From Hymenobacter setariae (lineage in GTDB: Bacteria > Bacteroidota > Bacteroidia > Cytophagales > Hymenobacteraceae), in the NCBI RefSeq assembly GCF_007713685.1, contig NZ_VMRJ01000003.1, positions 612,654-676,653 on the forward strand: 64,000 nt of DNA. The letters run 5' to 3'. Under the pieces are notes generated by a model. The model saw nothing but the letters and a program-made list of their open reading frames with translations, searched no databases and had not been told where the DNA came from. This document shows, piece by piece, positions 42,142-51,462 of this stretch. The translations under genes were made by a program, and so were the position numbers. Each line of letters opens with the position of its first letter. The first letter of the stretch is position 1.

Positions 42142-44811
42142 CTAAATACCAAGTCCTAGGCGGATGCCTGAACCCACGTGCTGGCCGCGTTGCAGCGAGG
42201 TGAAAAAGTCGATGCGCCCGAGCTTGAAGATGTGCTCGATGCCCGCGCCCAGCTCGAAGTAAGGACCCGACTGCGACGTTTGTAGGTAGTTGAGCGACAA
42301 AACCTCCTGCCACTTCAAAGACTTCAGCAGCGGGATTTTATTGAAGATAAAGCCGTTGAAATGGTGGTTGAAGTGGCCCTCGAAGTAGCTGCTGCGGGTG
42401 CTGTACTGGTAGTAGTCGAGCAGTTGGAACTGGCTGAAGTTGCCGGTTAGGATGGTGCGATTGCCCGAGAAATGGCGGTAGTCGGCAAACATTAGGTTGG
42501 CCTGGCTGCCCACAAAACCACCTAGGACGGCCTCGTAGGCCGAGGTGCCCAGCAAGCCGAGCTGTAGGGTCTGGCTTATGCGGCCTTGCAGCAGGGTGTA
42601 GCGCACATTGGCCCCCAGCACGCCGCCTACGCCCTGGCGCAGCTGGGCATTGAAAAGCGGATATTTCGACCCTAGGTTATACTTCATATCGGGCCGGGTG
42701 ATGTAGGTGGTACCCGGCCGGTAGCTCACGCTCAAGGTCAGGGTGGCGGCCTTGCTACGGCCGAAGCCAGTGCCATCGGGTGCCTCCTCGGCTAGGGGCT
42801 GGTTGCTGGTGAAGGCGCGGCCCTCCACGTCATGCCAGAGGTAGGTGCTGGTGTTGAATAGCTCGCGGCGGTCGAAGTAGCTGGCCGCGCCGCGCACCGT
42901 GAGGCCGTTTACGGGTTCCCAGAGGTAGCTGAGCTCGGCGCCATCGCGGCGGTAGAGTTTGGCGTAGTTGCGGTTGGCCAGCAGTGAGTACACCGAGTTA
43001 ATGAAGGGCGTGAGCTGCGAGTTGCGGTCGAAGTTCTCGACGGTACGGCCTGCAATCAAGCCCACTTGGCGCAGCTTCACCGGGTCGAGCTGCCAGTTGA
43101 TGGTCAGGCTGGGTTGCAGCTGGTAGTTGCTGAAGCCGTAGCGCAGGGTCGGTGTCAGGGTCACGAAGCGGCGGTCGTCGGTGCGGCGGGTGTAGGTGGC
43201 TTCGGCATTCAGTACGTAGCCCTCTACTGTGTTGTATTGCAGCTCATTGAAGATGGGCTGCACCGCTAGGCTGCGTTTCTTAAACGTATTGCGATAGGTG
43301 TAGCCGCTGAGCAGCAGCTTGGCCGGCGTAAACTCGTTGCGCTTGCGGTCGAGCGAATCCTGGTAGGGCCGCGAGTTGCGGATAACCTCTGAGCTGTCCT
43401 TTTTATGGTAGTCGAGCTTCTCCTCCGCCGTCAGCGGCACCGGCCGTATTTGGCTCCAGTACGAGCTGTCGCGCTCGTTCACGCCTTTCTCGACCAGCAT
43501 CACCTCGCCCGATTTCATTTGGGCAAACGGGTCGTTGCGAATGGAGTCGCGGCGGGCCTGCTTTACTTGGCGCCGCACTTGCTTATTCAGGCCCGAGAGG
43601 TCGGGCTTCTGGCGCTTGATTTGGCGCGTCAGCTCCTTGGTCGTGACTGGCGCCACCACCGGTGGCGCGGCTGGTTGGGCCGGGGCGGAGGCCGCAACCG
43701 GCGCTTTTTTGACCTCGGGCGGGGCAGGGTAGGTGGCTACTACGTGGTTGTAGTTCGAAAAAACCGCCGTAGCATAGCCCGAGCCTTTAAAACCAAAAGC
43801 TGAAAACGTGACGCTTAGCTTCTGCGATTGCAAGGACCACACGTGCGGCACGCCCGGTGCGGGCGCAAATAGCTGCTCTATGCGCAGGTCATCGACATAG
43901 TCAAGCTGGGCGTCTTTGCTCAAACGCAAATCGACGGAGTGAATGCGCCACGAGCCATCCACGATGTAGATGAACCCGTTGAACACGGGGTCGGTGCGGC
44001 GGCGCGGAATGAGTTTAATCTTGTGCACCAGCTCGCCGCCCTGCTGCGAGGTGCCCACCAACTCGTATTGGTAAAATAGAAATGAATTGCCAGCAATGGG
44101 CGACACGAAGCCGCGCTGCGAAAAACTGGGCTTCAAGATGTTATCATAAAAATTGAGCCCGCCCTGTGCCCGGTTGAAGCTGATACCGCGCGAGTCGCCG
44201 CTCACCCGGCTCGAAATCATGCGCTCCTTGATGGTATTGGGCTGCGTGAAGCGGATATCCGACAGACTTTCTGATAGATACAGAATGCCCGGCTTGATAT
44301 CTGGGCCCATCTTGAAGAGACCAAATACCTTGCTAGGTGTCTCGCTAAGCCGAATTAAGCTCTTGATATACAGCCGCGCCTGAAACGTAGCCACCTCGCG
44401 CTGGTGGTAGCTGCGCCACTGCTGCGCCTGCTGAATGATGGCGTAGGCCGGGTCGCGGTCGGAGCCGCGCACGGCCACTTCGGCGAGGTTGTACGACTCT
44501 TGCGCCAGTGCCACGTTGAGCACCACAGTGGAGTCGCCAGCCGGCACACGCACCGTTTCGGTGCGGGGGCGGTAGCCTACGTATTGAAAGACAAGCTGGT
44601 AATTGCCCGCCTCGAGCCGCAGTTGGTACTGGCCCTGGTCATTGGAGCCAGTGCTAGTGGCCGAGCCGCGCACTGATACGTTAGCAAATGCCAGGCTCTC
44701 GCCGCCCGCTCCGCTCACTTTGCCTTTAATGACGCCCGCCTGAGCAAAAACTGGCCCTAGGAGCAAGACGGCCAGCAGCCAGTGAGCCTGAAAACGAAGA
44801 AAAATCCGCAT
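42142..44811 (-). CDS. DUF5686 outer-membrane protein with CarboxypepD_reg-like N-terminus
   Basis: I start at ATG 44811 (MRIFLRFQAHWLLAVLLLG), 11 codons into an open frame, since it begins the signal peptide (cleavage near VFAQA). Residues about 25-100 are a CarboxypepD_reg-like domain (IKGKVSGAGGESLAFANVSV). The rest is DUF5686. A strand-rich periplasmic part and a basic Lys/Arg linker (RQIKRQKPDLSGLNKQVRRQ) precede a C-terminal stretch of alternating hydrophobic strands that looks like an outer-membrane barrel. Total 889 residues, usual for this family. Function is unknown; Bacteroidota genomes carry several. Confidence 0.88.
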   Translation of the reverse strand: MRIFLRFQAHWLLAVLLLGPVFAQAGVIKGKVSGAGGESLAFANVSVRGSATSTGSNDQGQYQLRLEAGNYQLVFQYVGYRPRTETVRVPAGDSTVVLNVALAQESYNLAEVAVRGSDRDPAYAIIQQAQQWRSYHQREVATFQARLYIKSLIRLSETPSKVFGLFKMGPDIKPGILYLSESLSDIRFTQPNTIKERMISSRVSGDSRGISFNRAQGGLNFYDNILKPSFSQRGFVSPIAGNSFLFYQYELVGTSQQGGELVHKIKLIPRRRTDPVFNGFIYIVDGSWRIHSVDLRLSKDAQLDYVDDLRIEQLFAPAPGVPHVWSLQSQKLSVTFSAFGFKGSGYATAVFSNYNHVVATYPAPPEVKKAPVAASAPAQPAAPPVVAPVTTKELTRQIKRQKPDLSGLNKQVRRQVKQARRDSIRNDPFAQMKSGEVMLVEKGVNERDSSYWSQIRPVPLTAEEKLDYHKKDSSEVIRNSRPYQDSLDRKRNEFTPAKLLLSGYTYRNTFKKRSLAVQPIFNELQYNTVEGYVLNAEATYTRRTDDRRFVTLTPTLRYGFSNYQLQPSLTINWQLDPVKLRQVGLIAGRTVENFDRNSQLTPFINSVYSLLANRNYAKLYRRDGAELSYLWEPVNGLTVRGAASYFDRRELFNTSTYLWHDVEGRAFTSNQPLAEEAPDGTGFGRSKAATLTLSVSYRPGTTYITRPDMKYNLGSKYPLFNAQLRQGVGGVLGANVRYTLLQGRISQTLQLGLLGTSAYEAVLGGFVGSQANLMFADYRHFSGNRTILTGNFSQFQLLDYYQYSTRSSYFEGHFNHHFNGFIFNKIPLLKSLKWQEVLSLNYLQTSQSGPYFELGAGIEHIFKLGRIDFFTSLQRGQHVGSGIRLGLGI

Positions 44812-44916
44812 AGAAAACGTAATCGGGCACGCAAGAGCCAGCAAGATAGGCGCAGCTTATAGATAGCCAATTGGACTAGCAGAGTTGCACTAGGTCATAC
44901 AGACAGACAAGACGCT

Positions 44917-45783
44917 TTAGGAAGCCGTTTCCTTTTTTTGTTCTTGGCGCGAAGTGTACCAGGCATTGAGCCCCACGCCAACCAGGAGCAGCGCGATGCC
45001 GGGGTACACACTAAACTTGACCTTATCACCAAACACGAAGTAGCCGAGCGCTGTGGCGTAAATCAGCCCTAGGTAGTCAAGGGCCGCCACAAAATTGGCT
45101 TGCTGCTTTTGAAAGGCGTGCGTGACGCACCACAGCGCCACGTGCGTGAATACGCCGGCCAGCAGCAGCCACGCCCATTCGATGCCGTGCGGCAGCTTTA
45201 GGTCAAACAGCATCCAGACGGCCGAAATGGCCAGTGGCACCACGTTGAAATAGAAAACTGGCACCAGCGGGGCTATTTTATCGCCGGCCCGGCGCAGAAA
45301 TACGCTGCTCACGCCTGATGAAACCGCCGACCCGACGCCCAGCAGCACGCCCGCCGACAGCAGCCCTGCCGTGCCCTTCGCCACCACCACGCCGCCCACG
45401 GCCATGGCGTAAAAGAGCCACTGCCAGGGCTTGAGCGGCTCGCCAATGAGCCAGATGGCGGCCACGGCCGTGACCACCGGTGCCAGGTAGCTGAGCGTGG
45501 CGGCGGCACCTAGGGGCAACGCTTTGAGGGCCAGAAACCCTAGGATAATGGACCCTGCCCCAAATACGCCCCGCCCTAGCAGGTTGAAGCGGGCCTTGGG
45601 TGGGCCCAATATCGGAGTGTCGGTGCGGTGCAATTGCCACACGGTGAGAACGAGTGAGATGAGACAGCGGGCGAAGATTATTTCAGCGGTCGGTAGGTCT
45701 GTCAGCTTCTTCACGGCCACGTTGACCAATGCTAGCAACGCCGTGGAGGCCAGCATATAAAAAATTCCGGGCGAAACGCGCAT
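44917..45783 (-). CDS. EamA/DMT-superfamily transporter
   Basis: ATG 45783 (MRVSPGIFYMLASTALLAL) is preferred over the GTG/ATG three codons upstream. The 288-residue protein has ten membrane helices in two EamA repeats: the first contains PTAEIIFARCLISLVLTV and AATLSYLAPVVTAVAAIWLIGE, the second ALDYLGLIYATALGYFVFGDKV. These proteins usually export metabolites such as amino acids or purine derivatives. The substrate is unknown. The C-terminus is basic and Gln/Lys-rich. It is divergent from recX. Confidence 0.9.
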   Translation of the reverse strand: MRVSPGIFYMLASTALLALVNVAVKKLTDLPTAEIIFARCLISLVLTVWQLHRTDTPILGPPKARFNLLGRGVFGAGSIILGFLALKALPLGAAATLSYLAPVVTAVAAIWLIGEPLKPWQWLFYAMAVGGVVVAKGTAGLLSAGVLLGVGSAVSSGVSSVFLRRAGDKIAPLVPVFYFNVVPLAISAVWMLFDLKLPHGIEWAWLLLAGVFTHVALWCVTHAFQKQQANFVAALDYLGLIYATALGYFVFGDKVKFSVYPGIALLLVGVGLNAWYTSRQEQKKETAS

Positions 45784-45930
45784 AGGACACAAAGACGGGA
45801 GTAGTCCCCGCGCAGTGGCACATTTGGCCCCCGCCAGCCGTTATAAAGTTGAATAACCTGCGGCTCGCTTCTTACAACGGCCCCGGCCCCGCTTCGTTTC
45901 CGTACTTCGCAGCGGCTCTTTGCCTTTTCT

Positions 45931-46425
45931 ATGTTTAAAAACCCTGACAAAGCCCCCAAAAGCTATACGCCTGCCGAGGCCCTGCCCAAGATAGCCGCCT
46001 TCTGCGCCTACCAGGAGCGCACTCAAAAAGAGGTGGCTGATAAGCTCAAAAGCTATGGTCTCGACGAAGACGAAGCCGGTGAAATCATCATTCGCCTAGG
46101 TCGCGAAAAACTGCTCGACGAGGAGCGCTACGCCCAGGCATACGCCCGCGGTAAGCACCGCACCAACGGCTGGGGGCGCCGCCGTATCAAGATGGAAATG
46201 AAGGCTAAAGGCTTGAGCGAGTATTGCATCAAGAGCGGCCTGAAGGAGCTTGACGGCGACGAATACTACGATAAGCTGAAGCAGCTGCTGGGCCAGCGCG
46301 CCGCTCGCGAAAAGGAAAGCCACCCTCAAAAGCGCAAGATGAAACTCATGGCATACCTCACGCAAAAAGGCTACGAATCGGACCTAATTCAGGAAGCCCT
46401 AGGTGAGCTGGCAGACGAAAGCTAG
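45931..46425 (+). CDS. recX: RecX-family regulator of RecA
   Basis: The 164-residue protein has the three-helix tandem repeats of RecX. KIAAFCAYQERTQKEVADKL with GEIIIRLGREKLLDEERYA makes the first. NGWGRRRIKMEMKAKGLSE is the conserved WGxxRIxxEL-type motif, and RKMKLMAYLTQKGYESDLI forms the last. RecX caps and disassembles RecA filaments. The gene is followed at 102 bp by a small protein that looks like a DNA-binding accessory, so the pair may act in repair; that link is inferred. Confidence 0.92.
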   Translation: MFKNPDKAPKSYTPAEALPKIAAFCAYQERTQKEVADKLKSYGLDEDEAGEIIIRLGREKLLDEERYAQAYARGKHRTNGWGRRRIKMEMKAKGLSEYCIKSGLKELDGDEYYDKLKQLLGQRAAREKESHPQKRKMKLMAYLTQKGYESDLIQEALGELADES

Positions 46426-46526
46426 CCTAAATAGTCTCAGGAGTAATAAGCAAGTTGGTCGCTGAGGCAACCTAGGTCTGTCAAATTCGTTAGTACTAAA
46501 TATACTAGCAGCAACTTTCTGAGACT

Positions 46527-46889
46527 ATGAAAATTTCCGTTGAAAAGGGCGAGGAAAAAGGCTTCCTCCCCGATGGCCGTCATACCGTCACCATCACTAG
46601 CATCGAGGAAGGCACCAGCGAACATCAAAACGTACCGTTTTTCGCGGCCCGCATGGAAAGCGAAGATGGCTTTGTGACGCAACGCTTTTACAATTCGCCG
46701 GCTAGCCACCCTATCATTCTGTCGCTGTACTCGGCCGTAGGCATCAAGCCGCATGACGGCAAAGACCTAGACACGAAAGAGCTGGTTGGTAAGCATCTCT
46801 CGGTAGAGGTAAGCGACCACACCTACACCGACCCCGCTAGCGGCAACGAGCGCAGTGTGCGTCAAGCCACGGGCTTCCGGGCTGCGTAA
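46527..46889 (+). CDS. Small protein of unknown function, possibly OB-fold/DUF669-like
   Basis: The 120-residue acidic protein has no signal or membrane segment. MKISVEKGEEKGFLPDGRHT, then SIEEGTSEHQNVPFFAARM and VGIKPHDGKDLDTKELVGKH resemble in arrangement the phage/plasmid single-strand DNA-binding DUF669-like proteins. Those start with a 'pPdGeY.v.I...EE.tSk' block and end with a 'L.Gk...veV...Y' strand. The likeness is by eye and weak at residue level. It follows recX by 102 bp on the same strand. No regulation is visible beyond the shared direction. Confidence 0.6.
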   Translation: MKISVEKGEEKGFLPDGRHTVTITSIEEGTSEHQNVPFFAARMESEDGFVTQRFYNSPASHPIILSLYSAVGIKPHDGKDLDTKELVGKHLSVEVSDHTYTDPASGNERSVRQATGFRAA

Positions 46890-46907
46890 GGTTTTGCTAT
46901 GATAAAA

Positions 46908-47000
46908 GTTGGCTGTCATACTGAGCCTGCGAAGCATCTTATCACAGTTGGAATAATCTAGCGTGATAAGATGCTTCGCAGGCTCAGCATGACAGCCGAC
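46908..47000. repeat. REP-like palindrome, TGTCATnCTGAGC family, copy 1
   Basis: Arms 46908-46945 and 46963-47000 match with two G-U-compatible differences. It contains TGTCATACTGAGCCTGCGAA and its complement. The same word builds the element at 48643-48725. Confidence 0.75.
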
Positions 47001-47017
47001 TTTCTTTTTGAGTTAGG

Positions 47018-47656
47018 CTACATTTTGCGGGCTGGGGTGGGTACTACCAGCCGCTGCCCAATGATGACGCGCCGCCCAGTGAGCGTGCGCAGCATGGGCA
47101 CCAGTATTTGCTCGGCATTGCGCTGGGTTTCGGCCAGAATGCCTGATTGCAGGGCCGAGCGCCGCACCTGCGCTTCTGCGTAGCGGTAGGCTTCATCGAC
47201 CAGCGCGGCATCCTGAAAAAAGCCGTTCTCGGTGCTGAAAACGCGGCTTTGGTTGTGGTTGACTTGAAACGTGCACAGTTCGGGCGCGGGCAGCAGTACG
47301 CGCACCACCGAGTCACCTTCGAAAGCCACGTCCTGGGGCTTGATTTTGCGCAGGTCGAGGCAGCCCACGGCTTCGCCGCCCACGACGAGGGCCGCTTTGG
47401 CATCGGGTAGAAAGGGGTACTTCGACGACTTCTTGTACTCCACCACATCCTTAAAGCGGTAGCGCACTAGCTCTAGCTTTCCTAGGGCCTCTACTTGGGT
47501 GAGCACTGTGTTGTGCGTCACGGTTACTTGCGGCTCACGGGTAGCCAGCGGGTTGAGGTCCGTGAGCGTCGAGCCGATTTTGCGCCACAAAAACACCCCT
47601 AGGGCGACAAGCAAAACCAGTGGAAACAGACGACGAAGCAAACGGGCGAGTGGCAT
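47018..47656 (-). CDS. DUF4230 domain-containing membrane-anchored protein
   Basis: The 212-residue protein has a single N-terminal membrane helix (LLRRLFPLVLLVALGVFLW). The DUF4230 domain occupies about 45-212: TVLTQVEALGKLELVRYRFKD is the typical opening and a helical C-terminus (EAQVRRSALQSGILAETQRN) the typical end. It has two Cys (GCLDLR, ELCTFQ). Function is unknown; such proteins are widely seen in Bacteroidota and Firmicutes with an outward domain. It follows the PLP enzyme gene on the same strand, 69 bp apart. Confidence 0.85.
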   Translation of the reverse strand: MPLARLLRRLFPLVLLVALGVFLWRKIGSTLTDLNPLATREPQVTVTHNTVLTQVEALGKLELVRYRFKDVVEYKKSSKYPFLPDAKAALVVGGEAVGCLDLRKIKPQDVAFEGDSVVRVLLPAPELCTFQVNHNQSRVFSTENGFFQDAALVDEAYRYAEAQVRRSALQSGILAETQRNAEQILVPMLRTLTGRRVIIGQRLVVPTPARKM

Positions 47657-47725
47657 AGACCCTTAGATACGGCCCTCAGCGCCCGCCGTTGGGGTAAGCC
47701 CAGCCATTGCATGCACAAGTGGGCG

Positions 47726-48625
47726 CTATCGGCCAAATCCAACCCACGCTTGCAAGCCGCCGGTGTGCACGGCCACCACCGTGCTACCCGGCGCAAAATG
47801 TCCGCGCTCTATTAAGTCCAGTACGCTAACTAGCAGTTTGCCAGTGTAAATGGGGTCGAGCAGTACGCCAAACTCCGTTTCAAACTGCTGGATGAAAGTG
47901 CGCAGTTCAGGTGGCAGCTTAGCGTAGCCGCCAAAGTGGTAGTCGAGGTGCAACTCGTAATTAGGTAGCGTCTGACCGATGGCGGCTTGCGTTAGCGAGT
48001 TCACCTCCGTTTGTAGAAAAGAAGCGCCTTTTAATGCGGCTATTCCTAGGGCCCGGGCGGGGTAATCGGCTTCGGCCAGACCTAGGGCCAGGCCCGCCAG
48101 CGTGCCACCCGTGCCGGCGGCCACGGCCACCGCGTCAAAGTCGGTGTGCTGGCGCAATTCGCCAATGAGCTCGGCCACGCCGCGCAGGGCTAGGGGGTTG
48201 GTACCGCCTTCGGGTAGCAGGTAGCCGGGGCCGAACTGCTGCTGGATTTCAGTCAAGAACTCTGGCTCGGCGCGCCGCCGGTAGATAGTGCGGTCTAGGT
48301 AGTGCAGCTGCATGCCATCGGCCACGCAGCGAGCTAGGGTAGGGTTGAGCGGCGTGTGTTCTTCGCCGCGCACTAGGCCCACGGTTCCGAAGCCGTGCAG
48401 CCGGCCCGCCGTGGCCACGGCCGCCAGGTGGTTAGAGTACGCCCCGCCGAAGGTGAGCAAGCGCGTGTGGCCCTGCTCGCGAGCTGCTACCAAGTTGTAT
48501 TTGAGCTTGCGGGCTTTGTTGCCGGGTAAATCGGGATTCAGGAGGTCGTCGCGCCAAAGCAGCAGGCGCACGCCGCGGCTAGTGGCAATGGGGTGCGGGA
48601 TGAGTTGCAGAAGCTGGTCCGGCAT
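47726..48625 (-). CDS. PLP-dependent 1-aminocyclopropane-1-carboxylate deaminase / D-cysteine desulfhydrase-like enzyme
   Basis: A 299-residue fold-type II PLP enzyme. WRDDLLNPDLPGNKARKLKYN contains the Schiff-base Lys (GNKARK) near residue 38. SNH in GGAYSNHLAAVA is next to the PLP ring, and VAAGTGGTLAGLALG binds the phosphate. The product could cleave ACC or D-cysteine, or act on other D-amino acids; the family does not decide between them by motif alone. It lies upstream of the DUF4230 gene and downstream of a REP element. Confidence 0.9.
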   Translation of the reverse strand: MPDQLLQLIPHPIATSRGVRLLLWRDDLLNPDLPGNKARKLKYNLVAAREQGHTRLLTFGGAYSNHLAAVATAGRLHGFGTVGLVRGEEHTPLNPTLARCVADGMQLHYLDRTIYRRRAEPEFLTEIQQQFGPGYLLPEGGTNPLALRGVAELIGELRQHTDFDAVAVAAGTGGTLAGLALGLAEADYPARALGIAALKGASFLQTEVNSLTQAAIGQTLPNYELHLDYHFGGYAKLPPELRTFIQQFETEFGVLLDPIYTGKLLVSVLDLIERGHFAPGSTVVAVHTGGLQAWVGFGR

Positions 48626-48642
48626 TATTGCTTAAACTAAAA

Positions 48643-48725
48643 CTGTCATCCTGAGCTTGCGAAGGACCTTACTCCACCTAGACAATTCTAAGGTGAAAAG
48701 GTCCTTCGCAAGCTCAGGATGACAG
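48643..48725. repeat. REP-like palindrome, TGTCATnCTGAGC family, copy 2
   Basis: Perfect 28-bp arms 48643-48670 and 48698-48725 (CTGTCATCCTGAGCTTGCGA...). Members of this word family are common dispersed palindromes in Cytophagales genomes; the two copies here are 1.7 kb apart. Confidence 0.8.
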
Positions 48726-48748
48726 ACGATAGGGATACGTGAGGCTGC

Positions 48749-51328
48749 TTAAGCCAGTGGCTCTTTCTGGCGGCGTGTGCCGAACACACCGGCCGCTACT
48801 ACGGCCAGCAGCACCCCTAGGCTTGAAATCAGCGACACGGTATTGCCAATCTTATATTCTTTAGGCTCAAACACAAACTTGATTTCGTGTGAGCCGGCCG
48901 GCACCTGCATGGCGCGCAGCACGAAGTCGGCACGGAAATGCGGCACTTCTTTGCCATCTAGGAAAGCCTGCCAGCCATCGGCGTAGTAAATTTCGGAGAA
49001 CACAACCGTGCTGGGCTGGGCCGCCGTGTAGCGGTAGGTGAGGGCGTCGGGCGCGTAATCGGTGAGGGCGATGGTACCCGACGAGTCGGCAGACGTGGCC
49101 GGCTTGACGCTCGGAAACTTGGTGGCGTCGAATACAGCCACGTGCTTGGTATCGAGGCTAGTGAGGGCAGCCATCTCCTCATCGGGGTTCTGCACGGCGC
49201 GCAGCTCGCGCACAAACCAGGCATTGCCGTTGGCGCTGGGGTTGCGCTGCACTTGCTCGGCCTGGCCCTGCTGCTGGCCGGGGATGATGACGTAGCGCGT
49301 GTTCAGCATGTTGAGCACGCCAGTATTGTTGGGCGAAATCTGGCGCTCAATCAGGTCCTGGTAACGGCGCAGCTTGGCGCCGTGGTAGCCCCCAATGCTC
49401 TTGTGGAAGTACGAGGTGCGCGCCTCATTAAAGGGATTACCCACGTTGAGGACGCGGTAGCTCAAGTCTTTATCTTGGAGAATCTGCTGGTCGGCGGGCG
49501 AGGGCTGGAAGCTCTCCACAATGGTTTCGGTCTGGTAGTTTTTCTCGCCTAGGTAGCGTTTGTCCACCGTCCAGAGGTCTAGCAGCACCAGCGCCACCAC
49601 CAAGCCCGCGGCCACGGTGGCCTGGATTTTACCTTTCAAGTAGAAGTAAAGGGCACCTAGGGTGAGGCCTACGAAGAGCAGCCCGCGCCACACGTCGCTG
49701 CGCAGCAAATCGGCGCGGTCGGCGCGCAAGGCGCTCAGTAGCTGGGGCGTGAAGCCGGCCTGCGTAAGGTTGGCATCTTGCGGCGAGGCAAAATCGAAGC
49801 TGAAGCTCACCAGCCACGTCAGTAGCAGAAAGCCTGCCGTGATGGCGCCCGCATAGAGCAGCTGCCGAGTGCGGTACTGGTTGTCGGCCGAATCGACTAC
49901 TACCGTGGGTGCACCAGCCGCCGCCCGGGCCGCCTTAGCCAGGGCCGGGTGCAGCGGCTCGGTGGGCGCGGGAGCGGCACCTAGGGGAGCAGCTTCGCGA
50001 GGACGCAGGATGCGCGAAAGCGCCAACGCCGCCAGCAGCGGCATGGCCAACTGCGCGATAACCAAGCCCATGCTCACGGCGCGGAAGCTGCGGTAGCCAG
50101 GTAGGTAGTCGAAAATTAGGTTGTTAATCGTCTCAAAGTTCTTGCCCCAAGCCAGCACAAACGATACTAGCGTACCCGCCAGCAGCCAGTACCGCGTGCG
50201 CTTATCCACCACAAACAAGCCCAGCACAAACAGGAAGCACACCACCACGCCCACGTACACGGGGCCGGCTACGTAGCTCTGGTCGCCCCAGTAAGTGGGC
50301 ATACTGGCGAGCGCATCCGAGCCAGCTCCCATGGTGTTAAGCTCGCGGGCCATGTTCGAACTGGTGCTCAGGGGCATGGCGCTGCTGCCACCGTAGAAGT
50401 TGGGCACGAGCAGCGTCATGGTTTCGCCGATGCCGTAGCTGTAGGCAAAGGCGTAGTCGCGGTCCTGCTGCTTGGCGCTGGGCGCGGCGGGCTGACCGGG
50501 CGCGGGCGGCAGCGCCTTCAACTCCGAGGGCGAGCGGTTGCTGTACTTGCTGTATTCGTAGGTGGTATAGAGGCGGCCGAAGCTGACGCCGATGGCCAGC
50601 GCCGCGCCCACGCCCAGCAGCACGGCACGCCCTAGGTAGTCGCCCAAGCGCCCGGCCCGCACAGCCGCCACCAGCTCGATAATGCCATAAATGACCACCA
50701 ACAGCCCTAGGTAGTAAGTTATCTGCGGATGGTTGGCTCGCACGTTCAGAGTCAGGCCCAGCGTGAACAGTGCCACCCCCAGCCACTTATTGCGGCGCAA
50801 CGCCAGCATAAGCCCACCTAGGACGAGCGGCGCGTAGGCCAGCGCCCACGACTTGGTATTATGCCCGGCAGCCAGAATGGCGAGGTTATAGCTCGAAAAG
50901 CCGAGCGCTACCGCCCCCGCCACCGCCACCAGCGGGCGCACGCCTAGGGCCACCAGTAGCACGTAGCCGCAGAGCAAGGCCACAAACAGGTTGCTCACCA
51001 CGGCGGGCAGGCCCAGAGCCACGGCCTTTTGCACGTACACAAACAAGTCGCCGGGGAAGTGTACCGAAATCAGGTACGTGGGCATGCCGCTAAACATGGA
51101 GTTGGTCCACAGCGGCTCGTGGCCGTGCTCGGCGGCCCACTGCTGGGTCTCGTGCGCGCCACCCTGAAACTGGGTGATGTCGTGCTGCGCCAGCGTTTGG
51201 TGGTTGAACACGATGGGCGCGAAGTAGGCCACGGCCAGCACCACAAAGAATAGCACGGCCAGCACGTGCGGCCAGGCCCGCTGCCACAGCGGCGCAGGCG
51301 CAGAAGAATACGAAGGAGAAACGGCCAT
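48749..51328 (-). CDS. YfhO-family multi-spanning membrane protein
   Basis: ATG 51328 (MAVSPSYSSAPAPLWQRAW) is used rather than the extension to 51394. The 859-residue protein has about a dozen helices in the first two thirds, a loop rich in Ala/Pro near residue 465, and a periplasmic C-terminal part ending with a last helix (VSLISSLGVLLAVVAAGVF). YfhO motifs are visible: HDITQFQGGAHE, TNSMFSGMPTYL, and GWQAFLDGKEVPHFRADFVLR at the end. YfhO proteins are GT-C-fold-like and act in envelope glycopolymer decoration in Firmicutes; the role here is not established. Confidence 0.92.
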   Translation of the reverse strand: MAVSPSYSSAPAPLWQRAWPHVLAVLFFVVLAVAYFAPIVFNHQTLAQHDITQFQGGAHETQQWAAEHGHEPLWTNSMFSGMPTYLISVHFPGDLFVYVQKAVALGLPAVVSNLFVALLCGYVLLVALGVRPLVAVAGAVALGFSSYNLAILAAGHNTKSWALAYAPLVLGGLMLALRRNKWLGVALFTLGLTLNVRANHPQITYYLGLLVVIYGIIELVAAVRAGRLGDYLGRAVLLGVGAALAIGVSFGRLYTTYEYSKYSNRSPSELKALPPAPGQPAAPSAKQQDRDYAFAYSYGIGETMTLLVPNFYGGSSAMPLSTSSNMARELNTMGAGSDALASMPTYWGDQSYVAGPVYVGVVVCFLFVLGLFVVDKRTRYWLLAGTLVSFVLAWGKNFETINNLIFDYLPGYRSFRAVSMGLVIAQLAMPLLAALALSRILRPREAAPLGAAPAPTEPLHPALAKAARAAAGAPTVVVDSADNQYRTRQLLYAGAITAGFLLLTWLVSFSFDFASPQDANLTQAGFTPQLLSALRADRADLLRSDVWRGLLFVGLTLGALYFYLKGKIQATVAAGLVVALVLLDLWTVDKRYLGEKNYQTETIVESFQPSPADQQILQDKDLSYRVLNVGNPFNEARTSYFHKSIGGYHGAKLRRYQDLIERQISPNNTGVLNMLNTRYVIIPGQQQGQAEQVQRNPSANGNAWFVRELRAVQNPDEEMAALTSLDTKHVAVFDATKFPSVKPATSADSSGTIALTDYAPDALTYRYTAAQPSTVVFSEIYYADGWQAFLDGKEVPHFRADFVLRAMQVPAGSHEIKFVFEPKEYKIGNTVSLISSLGVLLAVVAAGVFGTRRQKEPLA

Positions 51329-51395
51329 CGGGCGGCTTTTAGCAGTTGGGCAAATGAGGCCCGAAGGTAGCGCCGGGGCGGGGAAGGGGCCCATC

Positions 51396-51403
51396 TACCT
51401 TTG
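51396..51403 (+). promoter_or_regulatory. TACCTTTG box upstream of the small gene at 51463
   Basis: A perfect TAnnTTTG 60 bp before the ATG. The opposite strand also has a one-mismatch box facing yfhO (CGAAGGTA at about 51362), so this gap probably holds two divergent promoters. Confidence 0.45.
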
Positions 51404-51462
51404 AGTCAACCAGACATGCTATTTGCTGATAAGAGGCATGTCCTAGCAACTAATGTGACCTT

